A stretch of DNA of 64,000 bases from Immersiella caudata (GCA_030512335.1 JAULSU010000003.1:5518001-5582000); one strand, 5' to 3'. Positions 1 to 10,623 are shown, counted from the stretch's first letter. Numbers and translations are program-made. Notes: generated from the letters alone by a model not told the origin.

Positions 1-1119
1 TCAACCCTGTCGACTTTGGCCCGGCCATTCTCAAGCGATTCATGGCTCCTGATGTTCCTGGTCTGGAAAGATTCAAGGCCTCGCCGTCATTTTCATTTCT
101 GCTCGAACACCCCTCTGGCCGCAAGCTGGTGTTCGATCTCGGCATTCGAAAGGACTACCAGAACCATTCCCCAAAGATCGCAAACTACATCCCTACAACG
201 GGCTATACTATTGACATCAAAGGCGGCGTCAGTGATATTCTCGAGACAGCCGGTGTGAGTCTTGGCGAGATTGAGGCTGTGATCTGGAGGTTATTCAAGC
301 ACTGTTGCCTTTCACGTATAGGGGCTGATCGAGACCAGTCATTGGCACTGGGACCATATTGGCGACCCATCCACGTTTCCCAAGACGACGAATCTTATTG
401 TTGGGCCCGGGTTCAAGGGGGCTATGCTCCCGGGATACCCCGCCAACCCAGAGTCTCCTCTGCTGGAGAGCGACTACGAGTGAGTCCATCCCTCAGACCC
501 TGACCACGCTCGAGCTAACGAGAAGAGGGGCCGTGAACTTGTCGAGATTGAGTTTATTCGGGAGAAGGCTCTGGCCATCGGTGGCTTCCAAGCATTCGAT
601 TATTTCGGGGATGGATCTTTCTACCTGCTCGATAGTCCTGGTCATGCAGTCGGACACCTTTGCGGTCTGGCCAGGACAACAAGCAGTCCAGACTCGTTTG
701 TTCTGTTGGGTGGCGATGTTTGTCACTATGCAGGCATCTTTAGGCCTTCAGTCCATCTGCCGGTTCCAGACACCATCACACCGCACCCGTGCCATCCATC
801 TGGAATGCCATCGCTCTGCCCAGGCCACGCTTGGGAGGAACTGCAGACGTCGAGGGGTAGAAAGGCCACGGATACGCTTTATGACATGACGTTTGGGGCG
901 GATATCCCGCTTGCCACTCGCACCATGGGGAAGCTGCAGGAGCTGGACTGCCTTGATAATGTTCTTGTAATTATCGCGCATGACTCGACTGTTCGAGACT
1001 TGGTTCCTCATTTTCCGCAGAGCCTGAACGACTGGAAAGAGAAGGGACTGGGCCAGAAGACGAAATGGGCATTTTTCCGCGATATGGAGGTGTATTGGAA
1101 GTCAAAGGGATTGGCTTGA
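1..1119 (+). CDS. metallo-beta-lactamase-fold hydrolase (lactonase-like), 5' partial
   Basis: Three exons are visible: 1-289, 339-479 and 528-1119, with introns 290-338 and 480-527. Phases agree across both junctions and give one open protein of about 340 residues. The reading frame is open back to base 3 before the first ATG (42), and those residues (ending FGPAILKRF) look like family N-terminal sequence, so the true start lies left of the window. The zinc-binding motif HWHWDH spans the first junction. A later GHAVGH, a GGDVCH aspartate and IIAHD supply the remaining metal ligands, so the site looks intact. Fungal members of this superfamily (AHL-lactonase-like) hydrolyse lactones, lactams or esters, and the substrate cannot be told from sequence. 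It lies head-to-tail with the monooxygenase gene at 1705, which suggests lactone opening after ketone oxidation (inference). Confidence 0.85.
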
Positions 1120-1704
1120 AGTTGCCGGCAAGTTGATGGGTTCGCTCGCCTTTGCCAAAAGCGGCAAGGCACTGAATACTAAACAGACAAAGTCCGTCCA
1201 CCCGTTCGTCCTATCTTTCTTGTCCTGTGTTGGCTTGCTTGTCTCCCGCTCGCCTGTCTCCTTGGCGGGCTAGGAATAACTAGCTTTTGCGCCGTGCAGT
1301 AGCTCGAACCGAACCCGGAACCGGTACAAATCCACAGCATCGGCATCGCCAAATGGCCGGCCCACGGCTCTCCCGGTCACATCCATTTTGGGATTACCGG
1401 TCGGCGGTAATGTGGAGGCAATGGCGCGGGGAGACGCGAGGGAACGCGAGCTCTGCAGAGGTGGAGAAAGCCGGAAAGCGGGTGCCCCGCATGATGCCGG
1501 GACAATGAGAACCCCTGAATGCCGTCAGGGTGCCCCTCAACCCCGCGAAGCGGGGAATATAGACAGACGCGACGTGCTGATCTGCAAGTCACCACACCTC
1601 TCTATTCTTTGTTCTTTGCCTTCAAGTCAAAGTTAATATCACGAATTCCATCTCGGATGCACTTATACAAACACTTGAACGCAGTCAGTCAACGAACCGC
1701 CACT
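1120..1704. other. intergenic: MBL gene 3' end and monooxygenase promoter
   Basis: 585 bases without a supportable gene. It must hold the terminator of the upstream gene and the promoter of the monooxygenase. A pyrimidine-rich stretch (about 1596-1632, including tctctattctttgttctttg) precedes the start codon, as is common in fungal leaders. No repeat or RNA gene was seen. Confidence 0.5.
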
Positions 1705-3526
1705 ATGTCGGCGTTTGAGGAGGTAAACAAGGACCTGGACTATGATGTTCTCATCATCGGCGCCGGCCTCAGCGGTCTCTACTCCCTCCACCGCATGCGA
1801 CAACTCGGACTGAGAGTTAAGGTCCTCGAGGCGGGCGAAGCTGAAGGGGGCACCTGGTTCTGGTAAGCCCCTGAAGTAAACACCCCTTTTTTCACTCGTC
1901 ATCACTAACTTTAACTCTCTAGGAACCGCTACCCTGGCGCGCGTTTCGACTCTGAATCCTACTCGTACATCTTCTCCTTCTCCCAAGAGCTCCTCGACGA
2001 ATGGCACTGGACCGAGCAGTTCTCGCCCCAACCCGAAACCCTCAAGTACATCCAGCACTTCACGCGTAAGTTCGACCTCGCCAAGGACATCCAATTCAAC
2101 ACGCGCATCCGCTCAGCGCACTTCCAATCCCCCTCCAACCACTGGCTCCTCACCGACGAGTCCGACCGCACCTACACAACCCGCTACCTCATCACCGCCA
2201 TGGGCATCCTCAACCAGCCCACCCTCCCCGACATTCCCGGCGTCGAGTCCTTTGCCGGCCAAGCCTGGCACACGGCCCGCTGGCCATCCGACCACTCCGC
2301 CCTCGCCGGCAAGCGCGTCGGCATCATCGGCACTGGCGCCACCGCCATTCAAACCATCCAGGAAATCTACCCCATGTGCGGCTCCCTCCACATCTTCCAA
2401 CGCACCCCCAACTGGACCGCCCCGCTCCGCAACTCCAAAATCAACGAGGAGGAAATGGCCGCCATCCGCAAGCGCTACCCGGAAATCTTCCAGCAGTGCC
2501 TCGAATCCTACAGCTGCTTCACCCACGTTACCGACTACCGCAAGACCACCGATTACACCCGCGAGGAACTGTTTGCACGGTGGGAGGAGCTCTTCCAGCA
2601 GCCTGGTTTCGCGAAAGTGCTGAGCGTCAGCACGGATATCTTCACCGATCCCGTCGCGAATGAATTGTACAGTGACTTCCACGCTGATAAAATCCGCAAG
2701 AGGGTGAATGACCCCGTCCTGGCGGAGAAGTTGATTCCCAAGAACCACGGCTTCGGAACCAGGCGAGTACCCCTGGAGAGCGGGTACTATGAGGCGTTCA
2801 ACGAGCCGCATGTGCATTTGGTGGATATTAGGGAGGATCCGATTCAGGAGATTACGCCGAGGGGAGTCAAGACGGGAACGCAGGAGTATGAGCTGGATGT
2901 GTTGATTTATGCGACGGGGTTCGATGCGGTGACGGGGAGTTTTGGGGCGGTTGATTTCCAAGGTCTCGAGGGCAAGAAGCTCAAGGATGCTTGGTCAGCG
3001 GGAATAGCCACTTTTCTCGGGCTCAGCGTTAAGGACTTCCCTAACATGTTCATGGTTGGTACCCCTTTGTTTTTTCTTCTTGGTGGTGTTGTCTCAGGGG
3101 CGCGACAGCTTCACCCCTGAGGAACCCCCACATCCCCGCCCACAACTCCCCAAGGAACAGAACGAGCAACCAACTGACAGCCACCTCTCACAGATCATGG
3201 GCCCCCATCAAATGTTCGGAAACATCCCAAGAAGTATCGAATACGCAGTCGACTGGGTAGCCGATTTCATCGAGTGGGCGCGAGACAATAAAATCACATT
3301 CGTCCAACCCACGCAAAGAAAAATGGACGCATGGTACAAGCACGTTGAGAAACTGGGCGAGGGACTACTTGCAAACGAGGTGGATTCGTGGATGACGGGC
3401 GTGAACAAAAATGTCAAGACGAAGCAGAAGAGGTCGCTGACGAGGTACAACGGGCCAGCACCGGGGTACAGGAAGGAGTGTGATGCGGTCAAGGCGAGGA
3501 ATTACTCGGATTTCGTTTTGGGATAG
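1705..3526 (+). CDS. Baeyer-Villiger monooxygenase (FAD/NADPH)
   Basis: Exons 1705-1862, 1923-3054 and 3194-3526 (introns 1863-1922 and 3055-3193) give 540 aa. An FAD-binding Rossmann motif GAGLSG lies at residues 19-24. The Baeyer-Villiger fingerprint FAGQAWHTARWP is at 163-174, and the second (NADPH) Rossmann motif GTGATA is at 189-194. The C-terminal exon carries the family's MGPHQMFGNIPRS segment. Length and motif order match cyclohexanone/steroid/cycloalkanone-type class B monooxygenases, which insert oxygen next to a ketone to make an ester or lactone. The start was chosen at the ATG just before the flavin fold; an in-frame ATG lies upstream at about 1657. It sits between a lactonase-like and an esterase-like gene, which fits product hydrolysis. 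Substrate unknown. Confidence 0.93.
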
Positions 3527-3914
3527 GAATAGATACAAGAGTGAAAGGCAACTTATAAATAGAATTTGTTTTTCTTTCTTTCGTGCCTCATTGTTTCTTC
3601 CTTTCTAAGTTTCTCTAGTCCTTTGAAACCACAAACCCAGCCCAAAGCACTGGCCTTGAACGACAGGCTCTTTCCAAATCCGAAAAGAAATATTCCCTGG
3701 AGAAACTAAGACGAAAGTTCGAAGTCGCAACAATCACACAAGCTCAAAAACACCATTCAAATACAATCACAAAATTGATAAAACTCCTACCCATCCTGTC
3801 TAGCAACAGAAATGCCCCATCCCAGTCCCAAACACCACTTCATGGCACATCAAGCCGCAACTGCACAGCCGACACATTCTTCACTCCCCAACATTGCAAG
3901 AGACAGGAAACTGT
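3527..3914. other. convergent 3' intergenic
   Basis: 388 bases between the stop codons of the monooxygenase (+) and the esterase (-). It is AT-richer than the genes, with T-rich runs near 3568-3600 and A-rich stretches near 3745-3780, as expected of two facing 3' UTRs. No gene seen. Confidence 0.5.
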
Positions 3915-4973
3915 CTACTGGGTCTTAATCTCAAACGCCCCAGCCTCGGGCTCACTAAGCGCCCACACAATACCTCTCTCCGCAACCAGGTCCCACCGCT
4001 TGCTCTCCGACAGCTCATCCCCAAATCTTCTGAACCCATGGGGCACTCCCTTAAACACATGTACATCTGTCGGGACACCACTCTCCGCCAACATCTTGGC
4101 ATACAACAGCCCCTCGTCCCTCAGGGGATCATTCCCCGCCACACCTACAACTGTGGGGGGCAGGCCCTTGACCTGGTCTGCGGATACATTCCCGGGGTTG
4201 ATCCGTAGGTCGTCGTCATTCGGTGTCGAGTCCGGCGTCAGCAATCCTGTGAAAAACTCGCACGTTTCTCTACTCAGAATCGGCGCGTCCTTGCATGTCT
4301 CCCAGGAAGAAAGCTTCAGATCCTTCATCTTCGCCAGCTGCGGTCCATTGCACTTGATATGCACCGTAGTAGGAATCATCAGGACCTGTCCGGCGATCTT
4401 GGGACGGTCTGTAGCCACGAGGTCGAGGTGCTGTCTTAGAACTAGGGAGGCGGCGAGACTGGCGCCGGCACTGATGCCGCCCACGACCACACGAGCGGGG
4501 TCAGCGTTGAGCGCAGCTGCGTTCTCGTGCACCCAGGAGAAGGCATCCTCGACGTCGTTCCAGGCGGTGGGGTAGGTGTGCTCGGGGGTGTGGCGATAGT
4601 TTACATTGAGGACGATGAAGCTCGTGTTGAAGGCGATACGCGCGCAGATAGCATCCTCGGAGGCGATGGAGCCGAAGAAAAAACCGCCGCCGTGGAGGTG
4701 GATGTGAACTGGGAGGGGCTCCGAGTCCACAAGGCCAGCGAGCCGGTAGGTGCGTGCCTCGATGGTGGAGCCGTCTCGGGTGGGGATGCTGTGGTCGAGG
4801 GTGTTGAGCCATGGTGCCAGCTTCTTGTAGGCGGCAGCGGCGGTGGCTTCGCGGACGGCGTTGGTTGCGCCGCGGCGCTCGAGGATGGAAAGGCCAGTTG
4901 GCGCGGCGGGGAGGGTTGCCGCGACGGCATGCCATTCGTCGCTGGCGCCGTCGTACTGGGAGAAATCGCACAT
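3915..4973 (-). CDS. alpha/beta hydrolase, HSL-type esterase/lipase
   Basis: Single-exon 352-aa protein. The oxyanion motif HGGG is at residues 94-97. The nucleophile elbow GGISAG has its Ser at 168. Asp282 (in GNDPLRDEG) and His312 (in GVPHGF) complete the triad, so it looks catalytically intact. There is no signal peptide, which suggests it is cytosolic. The HSL (abhydrolase_3) family hydrolyses short acyl esters and some lactones. The gene is convergent with the Baeyer-Villiger monooxygenase and divergent from the dehydrogenase at 5847, so hydrolysis of an ester or lactone made by the monooxygenase is a plausible role (inference). In-frame sequence upstream of the chosen ATG does not add a recognisable domain. 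Confidence 0.9.
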   Translation of the reverse strand: MCDFSQYDGASDEWHAVAATLPAAPTGLSILERRGATNAVREATAAAAYKKLAPWLNTLDHSIPTRDGSTIEARTYRLAGLVDSEPLPVHIHLHGGGFFFGSIASEDAICARIAFNTSFIVLNVNYRHTPEHTYPTAWNDVEDAFSWVHENAAALNADPARVVVGGISAGASLAASLVLRQHLDLVATDRPKIAGQVLMIPTTVHIKCNGPQLAKMKDLKLSSWETCKDAPILSRETCEFFTGLLTPDSTPNDDDLRINPGNVSADQVKGLPPTVVGVAGNDPLRDEGLLYAKMLAESGVPTDVHVFKGVPHGFRRFGDELSESKRWDLVAERGIVWALSEPEAGAFEIKTQ

Positions 4974-5846
4974 GATTGCTTCGGTATTGGTTTGACCGAG
5001 CGGTTGGGCTTATCGGTGTTGGGCTCTGTTGGGTTGGATTTGTGCCGGCCGTGGTGAGAACGAATTCGGGTTCGGAACTGGAATGGTTGGTTGGACGAAC
5101 AGGAAGCAAGCACTCTTCAACGCTCACCCGAGGGGTAATGGGAGAGCGACGGTGAGGGGTCAAAACAGACCCCAACCCCGCGTTGTTGCGCAGTCACGCC
5201 ACTCTGTCCACTTTGGTGACCTAGGTGAATGATCCAGGCATGACCCAGGCATGGTGGATCTTGGCCTAAGCTGATATCGTGGCTGACTGCGGCCATCGCC
5301 GTTGCGCCAAAAGGATTCGGACGGCATCAGTGGTCGGCACCAGCAATTGCGCCGATGCGCCGGCCTTGGGAATGGCGTCGTTGATGGTGCGGTGTCGATC
5401 ACAAACGGCGTGGTCTGGAAGTGGGGTCTGAAAGTGGGGTCTGATGGCAGGGGTGAATCTGAAGCTATTCCCAGATAGGTCCGCCGAGGAACCAGGAGTG
5501 GCAATAGTGGCAATGAACGGAAAAGCTAGCCGGTGCAACGATCGTGGCCTCAACGAGATCCACTCGGTCGACCACTCGGTGCAAAGGGGCCCGGTACACG
5601 GCACCCGGCACGCGGCGGTTCTGGCGGGGTATCGGCGTGATACAGCGGGTGTGGAATTCTTCCGGTAGGGTACGGCACCGCGACAGCCGGCAGCCGTCCG
5701 AATGCCGGCGTGGCCGGCTGGCAACAACTTGGGTCCCGAGATGACGCCCAAGGTCGCGCCCGATCCAAAAGGAACACTTCTGATCCGAACTGAATCCGAC
5801 CTAAGAACAACGGCATCGCCCTCACTCGTCGATCCGAGCACCAACC
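4974..5846. promoter_or_regulatory. divergent promoter region, esterase / dehydrogenase
   Basis: 873 bases between divergent start codons with no credible gene; several overlapping open frames have no recognisable content. The arrangement allows shared control of the esterase and the SDR. It contains a perfect tandem 13-bp repeat (5419-5444, separate entry) and two near copies of ccaggcatg around 5234-5252. No binding factor can be named. Confidence 0.45.
5419..5444. repeat. tandem 13-bp repeat in divergent promoter
   Basis: Two adjacent identical copies of aagtggggtctga (5419-5431 and 5432-5444) in the intergenic region shared by the esterase and dehydrogenase genes. Its G-rich core (AGTGGGGT; reverse ACCCCACT) could be a paired zinc-finger site or simply a slippage duplication. 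Confidence 0.6.
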
Positions 5847-6749
5847 ATGTCAGACATTCCAGTCACACCCCCATCGAGGTCTCTCAAAGGCCGTGTCGCC
5901 ATCGTCACCGGCGCCGGTTCCGAAGGCGATGGCATCGGCAACGGTCGCGCCATCGCCATCCTCCTCGCTAACGATGGCTGCAACGTTGTCGGGCTCGACA
6001 TGAATCTCGAATGGGCGGCCCGGACCGCCGAAATGGCCAATGCCGAGCCCGGTCGTGGCACCGTGATTGCCGCCAGAGGGGATGTGACCAAGGCGGCAGA
6101 CTGCGAGGCCGCTGTGAAGCTTGCGCTGGAAAAGTTCGGCCGGTTGGATATCTTGGTCAACAATGTTGGGATTGCGGGCGCCCCAGGGACGGCTGTCGAG
6201 GTGGACATGGAGGCGTGGGCCAAGTCGCTGGAGATCAACGTGTCGAGTATGGTGCTCGTGACGAAGTATGCTGTCCCGGCCATGGCGAAGAACGAGGGTG
6301 AGCAGAAGGGGGCGATCATCAATATGGGCAGCGTTGCTGGCTTGAAGGGCGGGACACCACATCTACTATACCCGACGAGCAAGGGGGCCGTGGTGAACAT
6401 GACGAGGGCGATGGCCGCGCACCATGCCAAGGATGGAATACGCGTGAACTGCGTTTGCCCAGGGGTGAGTGACAGGTGTCCATCGCGAGTGAGCCGATGA
6501 TACTGACAGAAACAGATGCTTTACACGCCCATGATGTATGCGAACGGCATGAGCGAAGAAGCCCGGGCGGCGCGGAAGGCAAGGAGTCTGCTCGGGACTG
6601 AGGGCACGGGTTGGGATGCGGCGTGTGCTGTGGTGTTTCTCGCGTCGGATCACTCGAGGTGGATCACGGGCCTGATCATGCCTGTCGACGCTGGGGCGAC
6701 GGCTGCTGTCGGGATCGGGATGACGAAAGCCGCGAGTGTCAATGGTTAG
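5847..6749 (+). CDS. short-chain dehydrogenase/reductase
   Basis: Exons 5847-6464 and 6516-6749 (intron 6465-6515, phase 0) give 283 aa. This is a classical SDR, with the cofactor motif TGAGSEGDGIG at residues 21-31, NNVG at 105-108, catalytic Ser162, Tyr175 and Lys179 (YPTSK), and a C-terminal D-G-type strand end. The glycine motif has three extra residues (EGD) compared with the usual TGAGSGIG spacing. The enzyme should oxidise an alcohol or reduce a ketone with NAD(P). Beside the monooxygenase and hydrolases, it could form the ketone substrate or oxidise the released hydroxy-acid (inference). Confidence 0.92.
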
Positions 6750-7125
6750 ATAGGAATCGAAGAAGACAATCTGCCAAACGCCGCCTGAAGAGCCGAGATG
6801 GACGCTTTCCTCAAAGCCTTCCTTGGACCACGCGTGGATAAAAACGAGACGGCGCAAGGTGACACTGCGCCTGCGAAGTCAAGTGCGAAATGTGGCGTTT
6901 TAATCAGGTCCTCCCTAATGTCTGCGTATAAGGAAAGTGCGAGGCAACTTTCCAACACATGAGAGAACACAGCCCCACCTCGCAGATTTTTTTTTATCTC
7001 AACCAGCTTTACGTATCCAACTCGGTTTTTTCCCTTCGTCCTCTGACCCGTAGCGGAAACGCAAAGATCTCTTCTTTTTGGGTTCCGACTACCAGACACA
7101 CCTCAGTCCCATCCAAGTCCCCACC
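6750..7125. other. intergenic
   Basis: 376 bases downstream of the SDR. A T-run at 6988-6996 and pyrimidine-rich sequence precede the small secreted ORF. Nothing else was recognised. Confidence 0.4.
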
Positions 7126-7147
7126 ATGTCTGCCATGGACGCCACTT

Positions 7148-7179
<32 letters not shown>

Positions 7180-7410
7180 CGTGCCGCAAAGGCCCAGGGT
7201 ATCATACTGGGCGATGCCATCACCACCATCACCAATGGTAGGTTGTCGGCCCATGACCTTGCACGGCGCCACCAAGCTGAACGTAGACAAGCTACAATCG
7301 CGACATTCACGATCGAGGCACCTCCACCAAGCCAACGCACCTTTGCCGCACAATACGAACCTTGCTGTATGAGATTGTTTTCGCTGGACGGAAGAATCCT
7401 TGTTGGTTAA
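7126..7410 (+). CDS. putative small secreted protein (uncertain)
   Basis: A 94-codon open frame starting MSAMDATFFALAL. The first 24 residues form a good signal peptide with a tandem Leu-Ala core, encoded by a repeated hexamer gccctc (about 7156-7180) and ending AKA|Q. The rest has no recognised domain. A splice-donor-like ATGGTAGG occurs at about 7236-7243, so the real gene could splice to a further exon that I could not identify. It may also be a chance ORF. Confidence 0.35.
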
Positions 7411-7573
7411 AACCACCTTCACCGAACTCGCGACGAGGAGCACAAAGCTCACCAGTGCCGGACTTAACGCGGGTGGCGGGGAACCGGGGGCATGATGGGT
7501 GACTGGCCAGGATGACAGCGGAAGAGACGGCAACAGTGGACCGACTAAATGGTGCCAGATGACTGGCGATTCC

Positions 7574-7680
7574 TAAGTAGAGGGCGCCTCGACCTTGTTC
7601 TTGTGTTTGGTGGACTTCTTTTTCTTCTTCGGGGCGGATTTAACCTCCTCCTCCGCGGGGCGCTTGGACGGCTCGTCTAG
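7574..7680 (-). pseudogene. lysine-rich C-terminal exon-like fragment
   Basis: On the minus strand a frame ends at TAG 7574-7576 and reads DEPSKRPAEEEVK, then a KKKKK run and KHKNKVEAPST. This strongly basic/acidic tail is typical of nuclear or nucleolar proteins. It is preceded (at 7681 downward) by tactag, which resembles a splice acceptor. I could not find upstream exons, so it may be the remnant last exon of a lost gene. Confidence 0.3.
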
Positions 7681-7944
7681 TATCAAGTGTCCAAGTCGGC
7701 AAGCAATTCTCAATCTTCGTGGAAGAAGGTGAGGATGGGACAATTTTCAGGAGCTTGCACTTTGTGGTGTTGACAAGGGATGCGATCCTTCCGCGTGCTA
7801 GGCAGCACTGAAATCTGAAACCTCAGCTGCCGCACCCTCCAGAGCATTTCCCCGCCTTTGTTACGTCAAGGCAATGCCATTCTTTTCCGGTCACCTTGCA
7901 AAGGAAAAAGGATGCTAGCTCTGTTACACCACTTTACCACAGCG

Positions 7945-9215
7945 ATGTTCAAGACGCCATCACTGCAGGTGTTTGTGGTGGCGTGTCTCGCGGCGTGCGC
8001 AGCCGCGAGCGCTGCCGAGCCGAAGCTCCAACATCCGCTGACCACCGCCCCTCTCGACGGAGACATGCCTGGCAGGGGATGGGGCTCGGTGCCCATTCAG
8101 GTAAGAACCGTCAGCAGATTGAACAAAATTGTACTAAACTCCAACCTGTCTACCAGGAAGCGACATGGTTCGAGATGGGCTACTCGCTCAACATAACGTT
8201 TGGCAACCCGCCGCAACAGGTCCCCGTCTACCTCGATATCTCCTCTCCCGACAGCTGGGTAACACCCGAGGCGCTCCCGGATAGACACCGAGTCTGCGAA
8301 ACCGCGCCAACGTTCAACACGTCTGCTTCATCCACCTTTCTCGCAACGAGCACTTTTGCGCGTTTCCATTTCGACTGGCTCTGGGGCCAGGGCAACCTCT
8401 CGTACGATACTGTCAGCTTCGGCTCCTTATCCGTGCAGCATCAAGCCTTCGCCATACCCGACTATATCAGCAGCGACGCATGGGGCTTTAACGCGTGCCC
8501 GATGGCTGGTATCATCGGGCTCGCCCCCTTTTCGTCTCGCACCGAACGCGACGACTTCGGCAAGCCGTCTCCTCTTGTCTCCATGGCCCTCCAGAAGGCT
8601 CTGAGTAAAAATCTATTCGCGCTGCGTCTGCACGGACCCCGCGCCGAGCTCTCCTTTGGCCGCACCAACCCAGGTCTCTACCGCGACGGCTTCATCGCCG
8701 AGGCGCCTCTCACACGTCATCGCAGCCGCATCTGGGACGGAGGCTGGCAGACCACCGCCTCGCATCTGCGACTTGAAGCGTGGGATGCAGACAACAGCTT
8801 CGTCGCCGACCTCGGTAACGTCCCCGCCACCTTCAGCACGCGCAGTCCCCAGATCCACCTCCCTAAGGCCGTGTACGATAGCGTGTACGCCGCAGCGGGC
8901 TTTGAACAGTTACCCGGGTGGCTCATGCCCCCGACGGTAGACTGCGCGAGGCGTTTTGACATGCCCAACGTCACGATCGCCTTGGGTGATGGGATGGAGA
9001 GTCTGACGCTTACGGCGTTTGAATACACCATGGTGTGGCCGCTAGCGGATCCAGGACCGCCGCAGTGTGCTTGCTTGTTTACCACGTCGTCTGGGTTTGA
9101 CTGGTCGGGGGAGATCATCTTGGGGTGGGCATTTGTGCGGGCATTTTATGTTGTGTTTGATCTTGATGAGAAGATGATTCGTTGTGAGTGCTCCAAAGAG
9201 GAACATAAAACTTGA
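7945..9215 (+). CDS. secreted pepsin-like protein, probably non-catalytic
   Basis: Exons 7945-8100 and 8157-9215 (intron 8101-8156, phase 0) give 404 aa. The ATG at 7945 was chosen because it begins a clean signal peptide (MFKTPSLQVFVVACLAACAAASA); in-frame ATGs at 7858 and 7912 are alternatives. The fold is that of eukaryotic aspartyl proteases: the FGNPPQQV strand precedes the first active-site loop (D79-I-S-S instead of D-T-G-S), and GIIGLAP and a CACLF/GEIILGWAF C-terminal segment follow. At the second active-site loop the sequence is ATFSTRSPQIHLP (276-288), where D-T/S-G is expected, so the second catalytic Asp is absent. It is best read as a pseudoprotease with the fold kept. Confidence 0.82.
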
Positions 9216-9655
9216 TCGAAAAGGCTAACTAATTCGAATGCCAGTTGCTACGCTGTCATGATGCGATAAGATGCTCTCTAACTAGGGCCAGTTTGTGGTC
9301 TGCAGTGGTATTGATCCATGGCTGGTGGCTGATGACGTATCTAAATCCTCAGGTTGCTCCACTCTGCAAGCTCTTGAGAGCTTGAAATGCGTCGCCGCGG
9401 GAGTGAGCACATGTCAGCGCACATAGTAAACGGCCAAAGTTGCGGCTACGCTGGAGTCGAATTCACCGCTTTGGCGTTGATCCTGGGGCTGACACCAGAG
9501 TTATTGTGGCTGAAGAAGAAGAACAGCTCGCATACAGGTAGATATAATGCTAAGAGTTCCTCTGACTGAACGGCAAGGAGGCCGCCCCCTGCCAAGGTTG
9601 AGGAGTCGTCGATGACAGCACCTGCAAGATCAAGAGCCCCACTGTCAGGTGCTAG

Positions 9656-9886
9656 GTGATTAAAACAGAAAAGGCTCGAACATGCCCCTTTGCTCGTTTC
9701 GCCTGGACGATCATCTTCCAGGCAAAGGCTTTCGTTGTTGCTGGCATGTCTCGTCAAGTCATCCAAGTCACCAGCACCGACGACAATATTAAAGTACGAA
9801 CCCAAAGAGTGCAACGTAACCAAACTCGAGAATGGTCATGGGGGTGGCGCAAGGAAATGGAAGTCTCGGGGAGTAAGTACGATTGA
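9656..9886 (+). pseudogene. relic of fungal HNH-nuclease-type protein (C-terminal part)
   Basis: The frame reads FARFAWTIIFQAKAF. This resembles the conserved helix that closes the HNH domain of the large fungal 'HNH nuclease domain' family. It also matches the fragment at 18483-18914 (FARIAWTILFRAKSF) in the same orientation. Upstream sequence has stops in all frames and no HNH core, so only the tail survives. Confidence 0.4.
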
Positions 9887-10021
9887 TGAGCAAGAGGAGT
9901 CATTTGAGTCGTCTGGCGAAAGTGGCAGTTGTGCAAGCAATATAGAAGTTAAAAGGGTCAGTCTCCGGGGTCATGGGATTTGCCAGGCAAGTTAGATGCG
10001 CCTAGTAGGTACTGGAGAGCC

Positions 10022-10043
10022 GGGGGGGGGGGGGGGGGGGGGG
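10022..10043. repeat. G22 homopolymer
   Basis: An uninterrupted run of 22 G in intergenic DNA, directly before tacc. It is one of four long G/C homopolymers in the window, with C13 at 17925-17937, C18 at 19169-19186 and C24 at 38354-38377. Length may be unreliable in the assembly. Confidence 0.9.
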
Positions 10044-10623
10044 TACCTTTACCGGACTGGCTTGACCACAAGCGATGAAAAAAAATCTCCCTTGTTAAAC
10101 CTTAACATCTTATCACTCTTTCTCACTTTTCCCCTTGAGTATATGCGTTTTCTATATAAATAAGAGGAAAGCTGAGGAATCCGTAATAATTGCTAGAGGA
10201 AAACCGGGTTGCCTGTCTAAATTCCAGCCCTCCAACGCGTTGCTGGCTGTGTGTTCCCTTGCCGGGAAAGCACTCTTGCAATTTCCTGCTTATGAACATT
10301 CCGGCTCCTTTTCCAAACACGCTCACCATTATCGTCATGACATGGCTGATATTGAGCTAAATGCCGACCCGAATCACGATTGCTGAGCAATGTTCTCCTT
10401 TCCAACTGGTATTATCTTCACCGAGCGATGCATATCTACTGGGAACTATCCTCTTCCCCAAACAGTATTGCCTTTTTCGATCGAAAGGATTCTTGCCGGG
10501 TGAGTTGGTTTTCCCTAACACAAAGCAACTTTGCCAAACATGCTGTCTACTGCCGTCACGCCGTTGCAGGATGGTGGCCTGACCAACAGCATTTCCGGCG
10601 TTGATCGAAGACTTGATATATTC

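Noticed and set aside
9446..9823. 125-codon minus-strand frame
   Set aside because: It overlaps the plus-strand HNH relic and has no independent support.
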